A stretch of DNA of 6,605 nt from Pseudomonadota bacterium (GCA_023432995.1 JAEZES010000187.1:1-6605), one strand, 5' to 3'; counted from the first letter of the stretch, positions 1-5,864 are shown. Translations and numbers: made by a program. Notes: generated by a model from the letters alone, not told the origin.

Positions 1-21
1 CTGGACCTTGCCGAACGCGGG

Positions 22-59
22 CCCGGCTTTCGCCGGGATGACGGATGATCGAGATGACG
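22..59. repeat. REP-like intergenic hairpin repeat
   Basis: CCCGGC (22-27), loop TTTC, GCCGGG (32-37) form a perfect 6-bp stem. It is followed by GATGACG (37-43), a related GATGATCG, and GATGACG again (53-59). A CCCGGC-TTTC-GCCGGG stem followed by GATGACGG resembles the short intergenic palindromes scattered through many alphaproteobacterial genomes. That family assignment is from memory, and only one copy is visible here. It could also act as a rho-independent-like stop or mRNA 3' end for a gene left of the window, but no T-run follows the stem. Confidence 0.5.
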
Positions 60-63
60 AAAT

Positions 64-70
64 AAAGGAG
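64..70 (+). promoter_or_regulatory. Ribosome binding site for the LigC-like gene
   Basis: AAAGGAG lies 6 nt upstream of the ATG at 77. This decides the start: an in-frame ATG at position 8 would add 23 residues that run through the REP-like hairpin and have no counterpart in the Rossmann fold, which begins right at the chosen Met. Confidence 0.8.
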
Positions 71-76
71 ACCCCC

Positions 77-1033
77 ATGCGCATTGCCCTCGCCGGCGCC
101 GGCGCCTTCGGCGAAAAGCACCTCGACGGCCTCCGGAACATCGACGGGGTCGAGATCGTATCGGTCATCTCGCGCCGGGCCGAGCAGGCGGCCGAAGTCG
201 CCGCCAAGTACGGCGCGCGGCACTCGGGCACCGAGCTCGGCGAGGCGCTCGCGCGCGACGACGTCGACGCGGTGATCCTGTGCACACCGACGCAGATGCA
301 CGCCGAGCAGGCGATCGCCTGCATGGACGCGGGCAAGCACGTGCAGGTCGAAATCCCGCTGTCGGACAGCTGGGGCGATGCCGAGGCGGTGCTCAGGAAG
401 CAGCAGGAGACCGGGCTCACCTGCATGGTCGGGCACACCCGGCGGTTCAATCCGAGCCACCAGTACGTGCACAACAAGATCACGGCCGGCGAGCTGACGA
501 TCCAGGCGATGGACGTCGAGACGTTCTTCTTCCGCCGCAAGAACATGAACGCCAAGGGCGAGCCGCGCAGCTGGACCGACCACCTGCTGTGGCACCACGC
601 GGCGCACACGATCGACCTGTTCGCCTACCAGACCGGCAAGATCGTCAAGGCCAATGCGATCCAGGGGCCGAGGCACCCCGAGCTCGGCATCGCGATGGAC
701 ATGTCGATCCAGCTCAAAAGCGAGACCGGGGCGATCTGCACGCTGGCGCTGAGCTTCAACAACGACGGGCCGCTCGGCACCTTTTTCCGCTACATCGGCG
801 ACACCGCGACCTATATCGCGCGCTACGATGACCTCGTGACCGGCAAGGAAGAGCCGGTCGACCTCACCGGCGTGGCGGTGTCGAACAACGGCATCGAGCT
901 GCAGGACCGCGAGTTCGTCAGCGCGATCCGCGAGGGCCGCGAGCCGAACAGCTCGGTGGCGCAAGTGCTCGACTGCTACCGGGTGATCGGCGAACTCGCC
1001 GCGAGCCTCGAGGCGCAGGACGGCTGGTCGTAG
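77..1033 (+). CDS. ligC: Gfo/Idh/MocA oxidoreductase, probable 4-carboxy-2-hydroxymuconate-6-semialdehyde dehydrogenase
   Basis: The 318-residue product is a cytoplasmic NAD(P)-dependent dehydrogenase. The N-terminal Rossmann domain starts at once with MRIALAGAGAFG, giving the GxGxxG dinucleotide loop at residues 7-12. The segment CTPTQMHAEQAI (69-80) is the usual cofactor-side loop of the family. The C-terminal substrate domain carries GHTRRFNPSH (119-128) and a His-rich stretch WHHAAHTIDL (172-181). The overall sequence and length match my recollection of LigC from Sphingobium SYK-6 (about 315 residues). LigC oxidises the hemiacetal of 4-carboxy-2-hydroxymuconate-6-semialdehyde to 2-pyrone-4,6-dicarboxylate with NADP+ in protocatechuate 4,5-cleavage. 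The family's usual E-K-P motif reads VEIPLS (91-96), with Ile for Lys, which I believe is shared by LigC. The classic partners ligA, ligB and ligJ are not in the window. The Gfo/Idh/MocA family is certain; the LigC substrate is likely but unproven. Confidence 0.85.
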   Translation: MRIALAGAGAFGEKHLDGLRNIDGVEIVSVISRRAEQAAEVAAKYGARHSGTELGEALARDDVDAVILCTPTQMHAEQAIACMDAGKHVQVEIPLSDSWGDAEAVLRKQQETGLTCMVGHTRRFNPSHQYVHNKITAGELTIQAMDVETFFFRRKNMNAKGEPRSWTDHLLWHHAAHTIDLFAYQTGKIVKANAIQGPRHPELGIAMDMSIQLKSETGAICTLALSFNNDGPLGTFFRYIGDTATYIARYDDLVTGKEEPVDLTGVAVSNNGIELQDREFVSAIREGREPNSSVAQVLDCYRVIGELAASLEAQDGWS

Positions 1034-1066
1034 TACCGCCGAAAGGGTCGCGGGCGTTAACCGTTC

Positions 1067-1095
1067 TTGACTAGTTCGAGAGCTAAGCTGATTCT
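1067..1095 (+). promoter_or_regulatory. Possible promoter ahead of the small gene
   Basis: The 92-bp gap between genes is richer in A/T than its surroundings. It holds TTGACT (1067-1072), five of six matches to a -35 box, with a poor -10 candidate GATTCT (1090-1095) at 17 bp. A better -10-like word, CATAAT (1101-1106), has no -35 at proper distance. The gap itself and the change of gene content support a new transcription unit starting here; the exact boxes are a guess. Confidence 0.3.
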
Positions 1096-1125
1096 GCGAG
1101 CATAATAAGAACGCAGGGGTATGCC

Positions 1126-1494
1126 ATGGCAGAACTGGACCGGATCCTGAGCGAGGCCCAGGAGACGCACAAGCAGATGCAGGAGGCGGTGAAGACGTCG
1201 GGCGACCGCGCGGTGCGCGACATCGTCCGCCTGCGCACCCGCTTCGCCACGCTCGTCGCCGAGATGATGGGATCGATCAAGGCGGACTCGCGTCTCCAGG
1301 CCAAGCCCGACATCGCGCGCGAGTTCGAGAGCAAGTTCTTCGACATGCGCCAGGCGCTGGCGCAGCACCAGGCCAAGTGGCGCAGCAACAACATCGACGA
1401 GGACCCGGCCGGCTACCGCCGCTCGACCGACGAGCTCGGGCGCAAGCAGGACGACTTCTACACCTGGGCCAAGAACACGCTCGCGGGCCTCTAA
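1126..1494 (+). CDS. Small charged helical protein of unknown function
   Basis: I do not recognise this 122-residue protein. It starts at ATG 1126, with AGGGG (1115-1119) 6 nt upstream; the ATG at 1121 is in another frame and soon stops. The product has no Cys, no signal peptide and no membrane segment. It is rich in Ala, Glu, Gln, Lys, Arg and Asp, with long stretches expected to be helical (about residues 2-50 and 58-86). The C-terminus is more aromatic, with YRRSTDELGRKQDDFYTWAK at residues 96-115. Codon use is as GC-biased as in the neighbours and the frame is open throughout, so it is very probably a real cytoplasmic protein. It is 42 bp ahead of the aldo/keto reductase on the same strand and may be the first gene of that operon. 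A helical-bundle or protein-binding role is possible but cannot be shown. Confidence 0.75.
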   Translation: MAELDRILSEAQETHKQMQEAVKTSGDRAVRDIVRLRTRFATLVAEMMGSIKADSRLQAKPDIAREFESKFFDMRQALAQHQAKWRSNNIDEDPAGYRRSTDELGRKQDDFYTWAKNTLAGL

Positions 1495-1512
1495 AGGGGT
1501 TGCACCACCCTC

Positions 1513-1535
1513 GCCGCCTCTGCACAGGAGGCGGT
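1513..1535 (+). promoter_or_regulatory. Hairpin enclosing the Shine-Dalgarno of the aldo/keto reductase
   Basis: CCGCCTC (1514-1520) and GAGGCGG (1528-1534) form a perfect 7-bp stem, extendable by a G-U pair (1513/1535), around a 7-nt loop. The ribosome binding site AGGAGG (1526-1531), 5 nt before the ATG at 1537, lies mostly in the 3' arm, so the folded mRNA would mask it. No T-run follows, so it is not a usual terminator. Whether the fold matters in the cell is inference. Confidence 0.5.
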
Positions 1536-1536
1536 C

Positions 1537-2538
1537 ATGAACGCGCACACCCGCACGATCGCCGGATCCGCCCTGCACCCGGTCGGGCTCGGCTGCATGA
1601 ACCTCTCGTGGGCCTACGGCAGCCCGCCGAGCCGCCAGGACGGGGCTGCCCTGCTCGATCGGGCGCTCGACCTCGGCTACGACCACCTCGACACCGCGCG
1701 GATCTACGGCGCGGGCGATAACGAAGCGCTGATCGGCGAGACGCTCAAGGGCCGCCGCAACGCGTTCATGCTGGCGTCGAAGTGCGGCATCACGGTCGAC
1801 GGGCCGCGGCGCGGGGTCGACTGCTCGGCGGAAGCGATCACCGCGGCGATCGAGGACAGCCTGCGGCTGCTGCAGACCGACCACATCGACCTGTACTACA
1901 TGCACCGGTTCGACCCGAAGGTGCCGATCGCGGATTCGGTTGGCGCGCTGGCGCGGGCGATCGAGGCCGGCAAGATCGGCGCCTACGGCGTCTCGGAATG
2001 GTCGGCGCGGCACGTGCGCGAGGCGCACGCGGTGCACCCCGTGGCAGCGGTGCAGACCGAGTACTCGCTGTGGACGCGCAACGTCGAGCTCGGCGTGCTC
2101 GAGACCTGCCGCGAACTGGGGATCGCGCTGGTCGCGTTCTCGCCGGTCGGCCGCGGCGCGCTCGCCGGGCTGCTGCGCGATCCGGCGAGCCTCGAGGAGA
2201 GCGACCTCAGGACCAAGATGCCGCGCTTCAACGCCGAGAACTGGCCGCACAACCTGGCGCTGATCGACCAGCTCGGCGCGCTCGCCGCCGAGGCCGGCGT
2301 GACCGCCGCGCAGCTCGCGCTCGCCTGGGTGCTGTCGCGCGGCGAGCACGTCCACGTGATCCCGGGCACGACCAACCTGCAGCACCTCGCCGACAACCAC
2401 GCGGCGGCGACGCTGGCGCTGCCGCGGGACCTGCTCGACCGCGCCGGGGCGCTGATCAACGAGGACACCGTCGCCGGGCACCGCTACCACGACGCGATCC
2501 GCCCGACTATCGACACCGAGGAGTTCGAGCCCGCATGA
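1537..2538 (+). CDS. Aldo/keto reductase
   Basis: This 333-residue cytoplasmic (alpha/beta)8-barrel enzyme reduces carbonyls (or oxidises alcohols) with NAD(P)H. The full catalytic tetrad is visible: Asp52 and Tyr57 in LDTARIYG, Lys82 in ASKCGI, and His123 in LYYMHRFDP. Cofactor-pocket motifs follow in the expected order: GVSEWS (151-156), Gln173, EYSLW (175-179), FSPVGRG (201-207) and IPGTTN (275-280). The EYSLW and FSP-GRG pattern points to the YajO/AKR13-like branch rather than the classical AKR1-5 reductases. The start follows AGGAGG at 5 nt spacing. Its last codons overlap the start of the oxygenase gene in an ATGA junction, so the two are probably translationally coupled. Substrate unknown; the family is secure. 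Confidence 0.93.
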   Translation: MNAHTRTIAGSALHPVGLGCMNLSWAYGSPPSRQDGAALLDRALDLGYDHLDTARIYGAGDNEALIGETLKGRRNAFMLASKCGITVDGPRRGVDCSAEAITAAIEDSLRLLQTDHIDLYYMHRFDPKVPIADSVGALARAIEAGKIGAYGVSEWSARHVREAHAVHPVAAVQTEYSLWTRNVELGVLETCRELGIALVAFSPVGRGALAGLLRDPASLEESDLRTKMPRFNAENWPHNLALIDQLGALAAEAGVTAAQLALAWVLSRGEHVHVIPGTTNLQHLADNHAAATLALPRDLLDRAGALINEDTVAGHRYHDAIRPTIDTEEFEPA

Positions 2539-3341
2539 GCCGCAGCGTGACCGCCCCGATCGCCTACGTGCGCGATACCGGTGAGCGGCCGCGCTACTAT
2601 GCCAACGCGCACGAGAAGGACACGATCGTGGTCGCGCCGGTGGCCATGCCGATCGCCGACATGCGCGGCGAACCGACCTCGCTCGATATCGAAGGCTGCG
2701 TGCTGCGGCCGCATCGCAGCGAAGTGGCCGACTTCGCCGATCCCGAGCAGATCGAGCAGATTCACGTCGGCGAGATCGCCGCGCTGATCCGCGAGACGAC
2801 CGGCTGCGACGAGGTCGCGGTGGTGCCGCGCGGCGTGCTGCGCTTCTCGGAGAAGACGGGCCAGACCGGCTCGAGGGACAACTCGCATCCGGCGCGCTTC
2901 GCCCACGTCGACGTCTCGGCCGAGACCGGCGCCGAGTTTCGCGCGCGCACCGCGCCGGAGGGCCGCGCGATCGCGCGCAGTGCGCAGTACAACGTCTGGC
3001 GGGCGCTCAGCGGCGCGCCGCAGGACGTGCCGCTGGCGCTGTGCGACGCCCGCACCGTCGCCGGACCCGAGCTGATCAAGGCCGACGCGATCTTCGACCC
3101 GCCCGGCGGCGCGCCCGAGTTCAGCTTCGAAGGCTACGTCGTCGCGCACGATCCCGGGCACCGCTGGCTGTGGTTCAGCGACCTGACGCCCGACGAAGTG
3201 ATCGTGTTCAAGACCAGCGACAGCGATCCGGCGCGTGCACAATGCCTGCCGCACGTCGCGTTCGACAACCCCGCCGCGCCGGCCGACGCGCCGGCGCGGA
3301 TCAGCATCGAGATGCGCGCGACCGCCTACTGGTTCGCCTGA
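2535..3341 (+). CDS. CmcJ/NvfI-type putative Fe(II)/2-oxoglutarate-dependent oxygenase
   Basis: This 268-residue protein begins at the ATG that overlaps the reductase's TGA. The reading frame is open far upstream, but that part is antisense-like filler inside the reductase gene. The motif order fits the CmcJ / AsaB / NvfI family of hydroxylase-desaturase-like proteins known from fungal and some bacterial secondary metabolism. It has HVDVS (124-128, metal-binding H-x-D with His124 and Asp126), NVWRAL (153-158), PLALCD (166-171), HRWLWFSDL (209-217), DEVIVFKTSDSD (220-231), PHVAFDNP (239-246, His240 the likely third metal ligand) and RISIEMR (255-261, Arg255 the likely 2-oxoglutarate anchor). 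No signal peptide or membrane segment is seen. Ligand assignments are inferred from motif order. Coupling with the reductase suggests a shared substrate, whose nature is unknown. Confidence 0.8.
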   Translation: MSRSVTAPIAYVRDTGERPRYYANAHEKDTIVVAPVAMPIADMRGEPTSLDIEGCVLRPHRSEVADFADPEQIEQIHVGEIAALIRETTGCDEVAVVPRGVLRFSEKTGQTGSRDNSHPARFAHVDVSAETGAEFRARTAPEGRAIARSAQYNVWRALSGAPQDVPLALCDARTVAGPELIKADAIFDPPGGAPEFSFEGYVVAHDPGHRWLWFSDLTPDEVIVFKTSDSDPARAQCLPHVAFDNPAAPADAPARISIEMRATAYWFA

Positions 3342-3346
3342 GCGTT

Positions 3347-3362
3347 GCCGCCGGCGGGCGGC
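3347..3362 (+). other. Short GC hairpin between oxygenase and hydrolase genes
   Basis: GCCGCC (3347-3352) and GGCGGC (3357-3362) can pair around GGCG, starting 6 bp after the oxygenase stop. No T-run follows, so a terminator role is doubtful. It may protect the 3' end of the upstream message or simply reflect base composition. No convincing promoter is seen in the 61-bp gap. Confidence 0.25.
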
Positions 3363-3392
3363 GCCGATAGGGTGGCCCTGCCATCAGCCCGG

Positions 3393-3400
3393 GGAGGTGA
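3393..3400 (+). promoter_or_regulatory. Extended Shine-Dalgarno for the MBL-fold gene
   Basis: GGAGGTGA matches the anti-Shine-Dalgarno end of 16S rRNA over 8 bases and ends 2 nt before the ATG at 3403 (core GGAGG spaced by 5 nt). It fixes the start that begins the signal peptide, against a frame open from 3235, and predicts strong translation. Confidence 0.8.
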
Positions 3401-3402
3401 CC

Positions 3403-4866
3403 ATGGCGCCGCGATTCCTGCCCACACTCGTCCTCGCCGCGCTGCTCGCGCTCGGCCTCGTCCGCACCGCCGCCGCGCAGACCGCCGAGGCGGTGGTCGC
3501 CGAAGCCGCGCGGACGCTGGGCATCGACGGTCTCGATGCGATTCGCCTCTACGGCTCGGGCGCCAGCTACACCGTCGGCCAGAACAACAACGCCGAGGGG
3601 CCGTGGCCGCGGACCAACCTCAACGACTTCAACCGCTGGATCGACTTCACCCAGCCGGCCACGCGCGCGACCGCAGTGACCTGGGCGGTCCCGGTCCAGG
3701 GCGGGGCGGCCGCGCAGGGGGCCTACAACCAGTACGCCGGCCCGCAGTCGCCGTGGAGCCAGGCGCTCGAGCTGTGGACCACGCCGTGGGGCTTCCTCAA
3801 GGGCGCGCAGGCCAACGGCGCGACGCTGTCGCGCGAAACGGCCGACGGGGTCGCCTACCGCGTGCTGACCTGGAGCCCGGCGCAACGCTCGCCCGGCGGA
3901 CAGCCGTACAAGGTCGTCGGCTACATCGGAGCGGACGGGCTCGTGCACCGGGTCGACACCTGGATCGAGAATCCCATCTTCGGCGACTTGGCGGTCGAGA
4001 CCACCTTCGCCGACTGGCGCGAGCTCGACGGTCTCCGGTTCCCAAGCACCATCACGCAGAAGCGCGCGGGCTGGCCGACCTTCGAGGTGCAACTGCTCGG
4101 GGTCCAGGCGAACCCGGCCGACATCGCCGAGCGCGCGGTGGCACCGATCCAGACTGCCCCGGTTCCCCCGGCACCGGCTCCGGGCGCTGCCCCGCCGCCC
4201 GCTTCCGAACAGCTCGCGCCCGGCGTGTGGCGCATCCGCGGGGCGTACAATGCGCTTGCCGTCGAGTTCGCCGACTACGTCGTGCTGTTCGAGCCGGGGC
4301 CGCAGAACGAGGCCCGCGGCAAGGCGGTGATCGCCGAGACCCGGCGGGTGATCCCGGGCAAGCCGATCCGCTACGGGGTGATCTCGCACCACCACTTCGA
4401 CCACACCGGCGGGCTGTCGGCGGTCGTCGCCGAGGGCATCACGATCGTCACCCCGAAGGTCAACGAACGCTTTCTCGAGACGGCCCTGAGCGCGCCGCGC
4501 ACGCTCGCGCCCGATGCGATCGCGGCCAGCGGCAGGCAGCCCGTCGTCGAAGGGTTCGACGGCGACCTCAGGGTGTTCGAGGACGCGACGCGCCGGTTCG
4601 AGATTCACGTGATCAAGGGCCTGCCGCACGCCGACGGGCTGGTCGTCGGCTACCTGCCGAACGAGCGCATCCTGGTCTACGCCGATATGTTCAACCTACC
4701 GCCGGCCGACCGGCCGGTGCCCGACCCGCCGGTGGTCGGAACGCAGGTGTTCCTGGCCAATATCGAGCGGCTCGGGCTCGCGCCCGAGCGGATCATGTCG
4801 GTCCACTCGCTCAATCCCGACCGGCTAACTTCGGTCGCCGACATCCGCGCCTCGCTCGGGCGCTAG
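3403..4866 (+). CDS. Exported two-domain MBL-fold metallo-hydrolase
   Basis: This is a 487-residue protein. Residues 1-25 are a signal peptide: a short Arg-containing start, a Leu/Ala-rich core, and a likely cut after RTAAA before Gln26; the absence of a lipobox Cys argues for a free periplasmic protein. Residues about 27-245 form an N-terminal beta-rich domain I cannot name with confidence. A Pro/Ala-rich linker (about 250-268) leads to the metallo-beta-lactamase domain (about 270-487). That domain has the metal motif HHHFDHTGG (329-337; His329/331, Asp333, His334), His409 in GLPHADG, Asp428 in YADMF and His468 in SVHSLN, so both metal sites look complete. It is probably a periplasmic hydrolase of an ester, lactone, lactam or similar bond; substrate unknown. 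It may be the last gene of the preceding unit (61-bp gap) or have its own promoter. Its stop shares CTAG with the convergent regulator gene. Confidence 0.88.
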   Translation: MAPRFLPTLVLAALLALGLVRTAAAQTAEAVVAEAARTLGIDGLDAIRLYGSGASYTVGQNNNAEGPWPRTNLNDFNRWIDFTQPATRATAVTWAVPVQGGAAAQGAYNQYAGPQSPWSQALELWTTPWGFLKGAQANGATLSRETADGVAYRVLTWSPAQRSPGGQPYKVVGYIGADGLVHRVDTWIENPIFGDLAVETTFADWRELDGLRFPSTITQKRAGWPTFEVQLLGVQANPADIAERAVAPIQTAPVPPAPAPGAAPPPASEQLAPGVWRIRGAYNALAVEFADYVVLFEPGPQNEARGKAVIAETRRVIPGKPIRYGVISHHHFDHTGGLSAVVAEGITIVTPKVNERFLETALSAPRTLAPDAIAASGRQPVVEGFDGDLRVFEDATRRFEIHVIKGLPHADGLVVGYLPNERILVYADMFNLPPADRPVPDPPVVGTQVFLANIERLGLAPERIMSVHSLNPDRLTSVADIRASLGR

Positions 4867-5774
4867 CCGCCCGCCCCGGCGGCTGCGCAGCGCCGCGGCA
4901 GCCCCTCGCGCATCCAGCGCGAGGCCGGGCCCGGCCGGGTGTCGCGGCGCCACAGCGCGTGGAGCGTGTACTGCACCGGCGGCGCTTCGGGCGGGCGCAG
5001 CTCGACCAGGCGGCCGGCGGCGAGGTCGCCGGCCACCGCGTGGCGCGGCATGTTGCCCCAGCCGATTCCCTCGAGCAGCAGCGCGTGCTTGGCGCCGAGG
5101 TCGGCCAGCCGCCAGGTGCGCGGGCTGAGCACCGAGAAGTCCTGCCCTGCGGTCAGCGGCGAGCGATCGGTCAGCACGAGCTGGAGATGCTGCCGGGTGT
5201 CGCCGGGCGCGATCTCGCGCTGCCGGGCGAGCGGATGACCGGGCGCGGCGACCGGGACCAGCTCGACGTGGCCGATCGCGCTGCGCTCGAGCTCGGGGTG
5301 ATCGATGAAGTCGGGCCCGCCGATGGCGAGGTCGGCACGCCCGTCGAGCACCAGCGCGGCGACCGCGCCGAGCGCCTCGACGTGGAGCCTGAGGTCGACG
5401 GTCGGGAACACGGCCTGGAACTCGCGCAGCACGCCGGCGACGGCCGAGCTCGGGAACATGACGTCAATCGCCAGCGACAGCTCGGACTCGAGCCCCTGGC
5501 GGATGCCGCGAGCGCGGGCCATCAGGCCGTCGACCTCGCCCGCCACCGCGCGCGCGTCGGCGAGCAGCGCGCGCCCGGGATCGGTCAGCTCGGGCCGGCG
5601 CGAGCCGGCCCGCTCGAACAGCCGCACGCCGAGCTGCGCCTCGAGCGTGGCGATGCCATAGCTGATCACCGAGAGCGCGCGGCCGAGCCGTTTCGCAGCG
5701 CGGTTGAAGCTGCCCTCCTCGGCCACGGCGAGGAAGATGCGCAACTGGTCGAGCGTCGGCTGGCCGATATCCAT
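4863..5774 (-). CDS. LysR-type transcriptional regulator
   Basis: The 303-residue length is typical of the family. The N-terminal winged helix-turn-helix is about residues 7-66: LDQLRIFLAVAEEGSFNRAA, then SVISYGIATLEAQLGVRLFE with the family signature, and LTDPGRALL (63-71). A linker helix follows to about residue 95, then the periplasmic-binding-protein-like effector domain (about 98-290). The Met at 5774 is chosen because the domain begins right after it; in-frame starts further upstream (ATG 5840, TTG 5852) would run through the presumed operator and add residues unlike the family. The upstream purine stretch is a weak ribosome site. It is divergent from the pirin gene with a 104-bp gap, the classic layout in which a LysR protein controls its neighbour and itself. 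The effector cannot be read from sequence. Confidence 0.92.
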   Translation of the reverse strand: MDIGQPTLDQLRIFLAVAEEGSFNRAAKRLGRALSVISYGIATLEAQLGVRLFERAGSRRPELTDPGRALLADARAVAGEVDGLMARARGIRQGLESELSLAIDVMFPSSAVAGVLREFQAVFPTVDLRLHVEALGAVAALVLDGRADLAIGGPDFIDHPELERSAIGHVELVPVAAPGHPLARQREIAPGDTRQHLQLVLTDRSPLTAGQDFSVLSPRTWRLADLGAKHALLLEGIGWGNMPRHAVAGDLAAGRLVELRPPEAPPVQYTLHALWRRDTRPGPASRWMREGLPRRCAAAGAGG

Positions 5775-5785
5775 TATACGATTCT

Positions 5786-5800
5786 TTCGAACATTTCGAA
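5786..5800. promoter_or_regulatory. Probable LysR operator in the divergent promoter region
   Basis: TTCGAACATTTCGAA is an almost perfect 15-bp dyad made of two palindromic TTCGAA half sites with a 3-bp spacer and 9-bp period. It contains the T-N11-A pattern of LysR boxes (TCGAACATTTCGA). It lies 12 bp upstream of the regulator start and about 80 bp upstream of the pirin start, a suitable position for autorepression and activation of the neighbour. The word is seen directly; binding is inferred. Confidence 0.6.
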
Positions 5801-5830
5801 CTAGTTTATCCGGGTTTTCCTGAAGGACGG

Positions 5831-5846
5831 CAAGAGCCATCTCTTG
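5831..5846. promoter_or_regulatory. Second perfect dyad upstream of the pirin gene
   Basis: CAAGAG (5831-5836) CCAT CTCTTG (5841-5846) is a perfect 6-bp inverted repeat. It extends to GGC/GCC outer pairs if two bases bulge, and lies 33-48 bp before the pirin start. It may be an operator for another regulator or a leader-mRNA hairpin. It contains the alternative in-frame ATG of the regulator gene on the minus strand. Confidence 0.4.
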
Positions 5847-5864
5847 TGCCAAGACAGCGATTCC

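Noticed and set aside
1121..1150. ATG at 1121 as start of a tiny leader peptide
   Set aside because: It gives only nine codons before TGA, overlaps the supported start at 1126, and sits too close to the ribosome site.
1057..2490. Long minus-strand open frame (477 codons) opposite the small gene and reductase
   Set aside because: It lies opposite two well-supported genes, its translation is Arg/Ala/Gly/Val-rich with no recognisable motif, and such antisense frames are expected in DNA this GC-rich.
2484..3254. 256-codon minus-strand open frame opposite the oxygenase
   Set aside because: No recognisable domain; the plus strand carries conserved oxygenase motifs.
3301..4629. 442-codon minus-strand open frame opposite the hydrolase
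   Set aside because: Low-complexity translation without motifs, fully opposite a gene with signal peptide and complete metal site.
5773..5778. Perfect TATAAT on the minus strand at the regulator start
   Set aside because: It overlaps the ATG itself, so transcription from it would begin inside the gene, and no good -35 lies at 16-18 bp; probably chance in the AT-richer gap.
3345..5804. 819-codon plus-strand open frame spanning the hydrolase and regulator genes
   Set aside because: It reads the hydrolase in a wrong frame and the regulator antisense, giving low-complexity Arg/Gly/Pro/Ala sequence; it is a stop-poor shadow.
5775..5852. Longer regulator with upstream ATG (5840) or TTG (5852) starts
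   Set aside because: The added 22 to 26 residues would be translated through the operator-like dyads and do not resemble LysR N-termini, whose helix-turn-helix begins within a few residues of the chosen Met.
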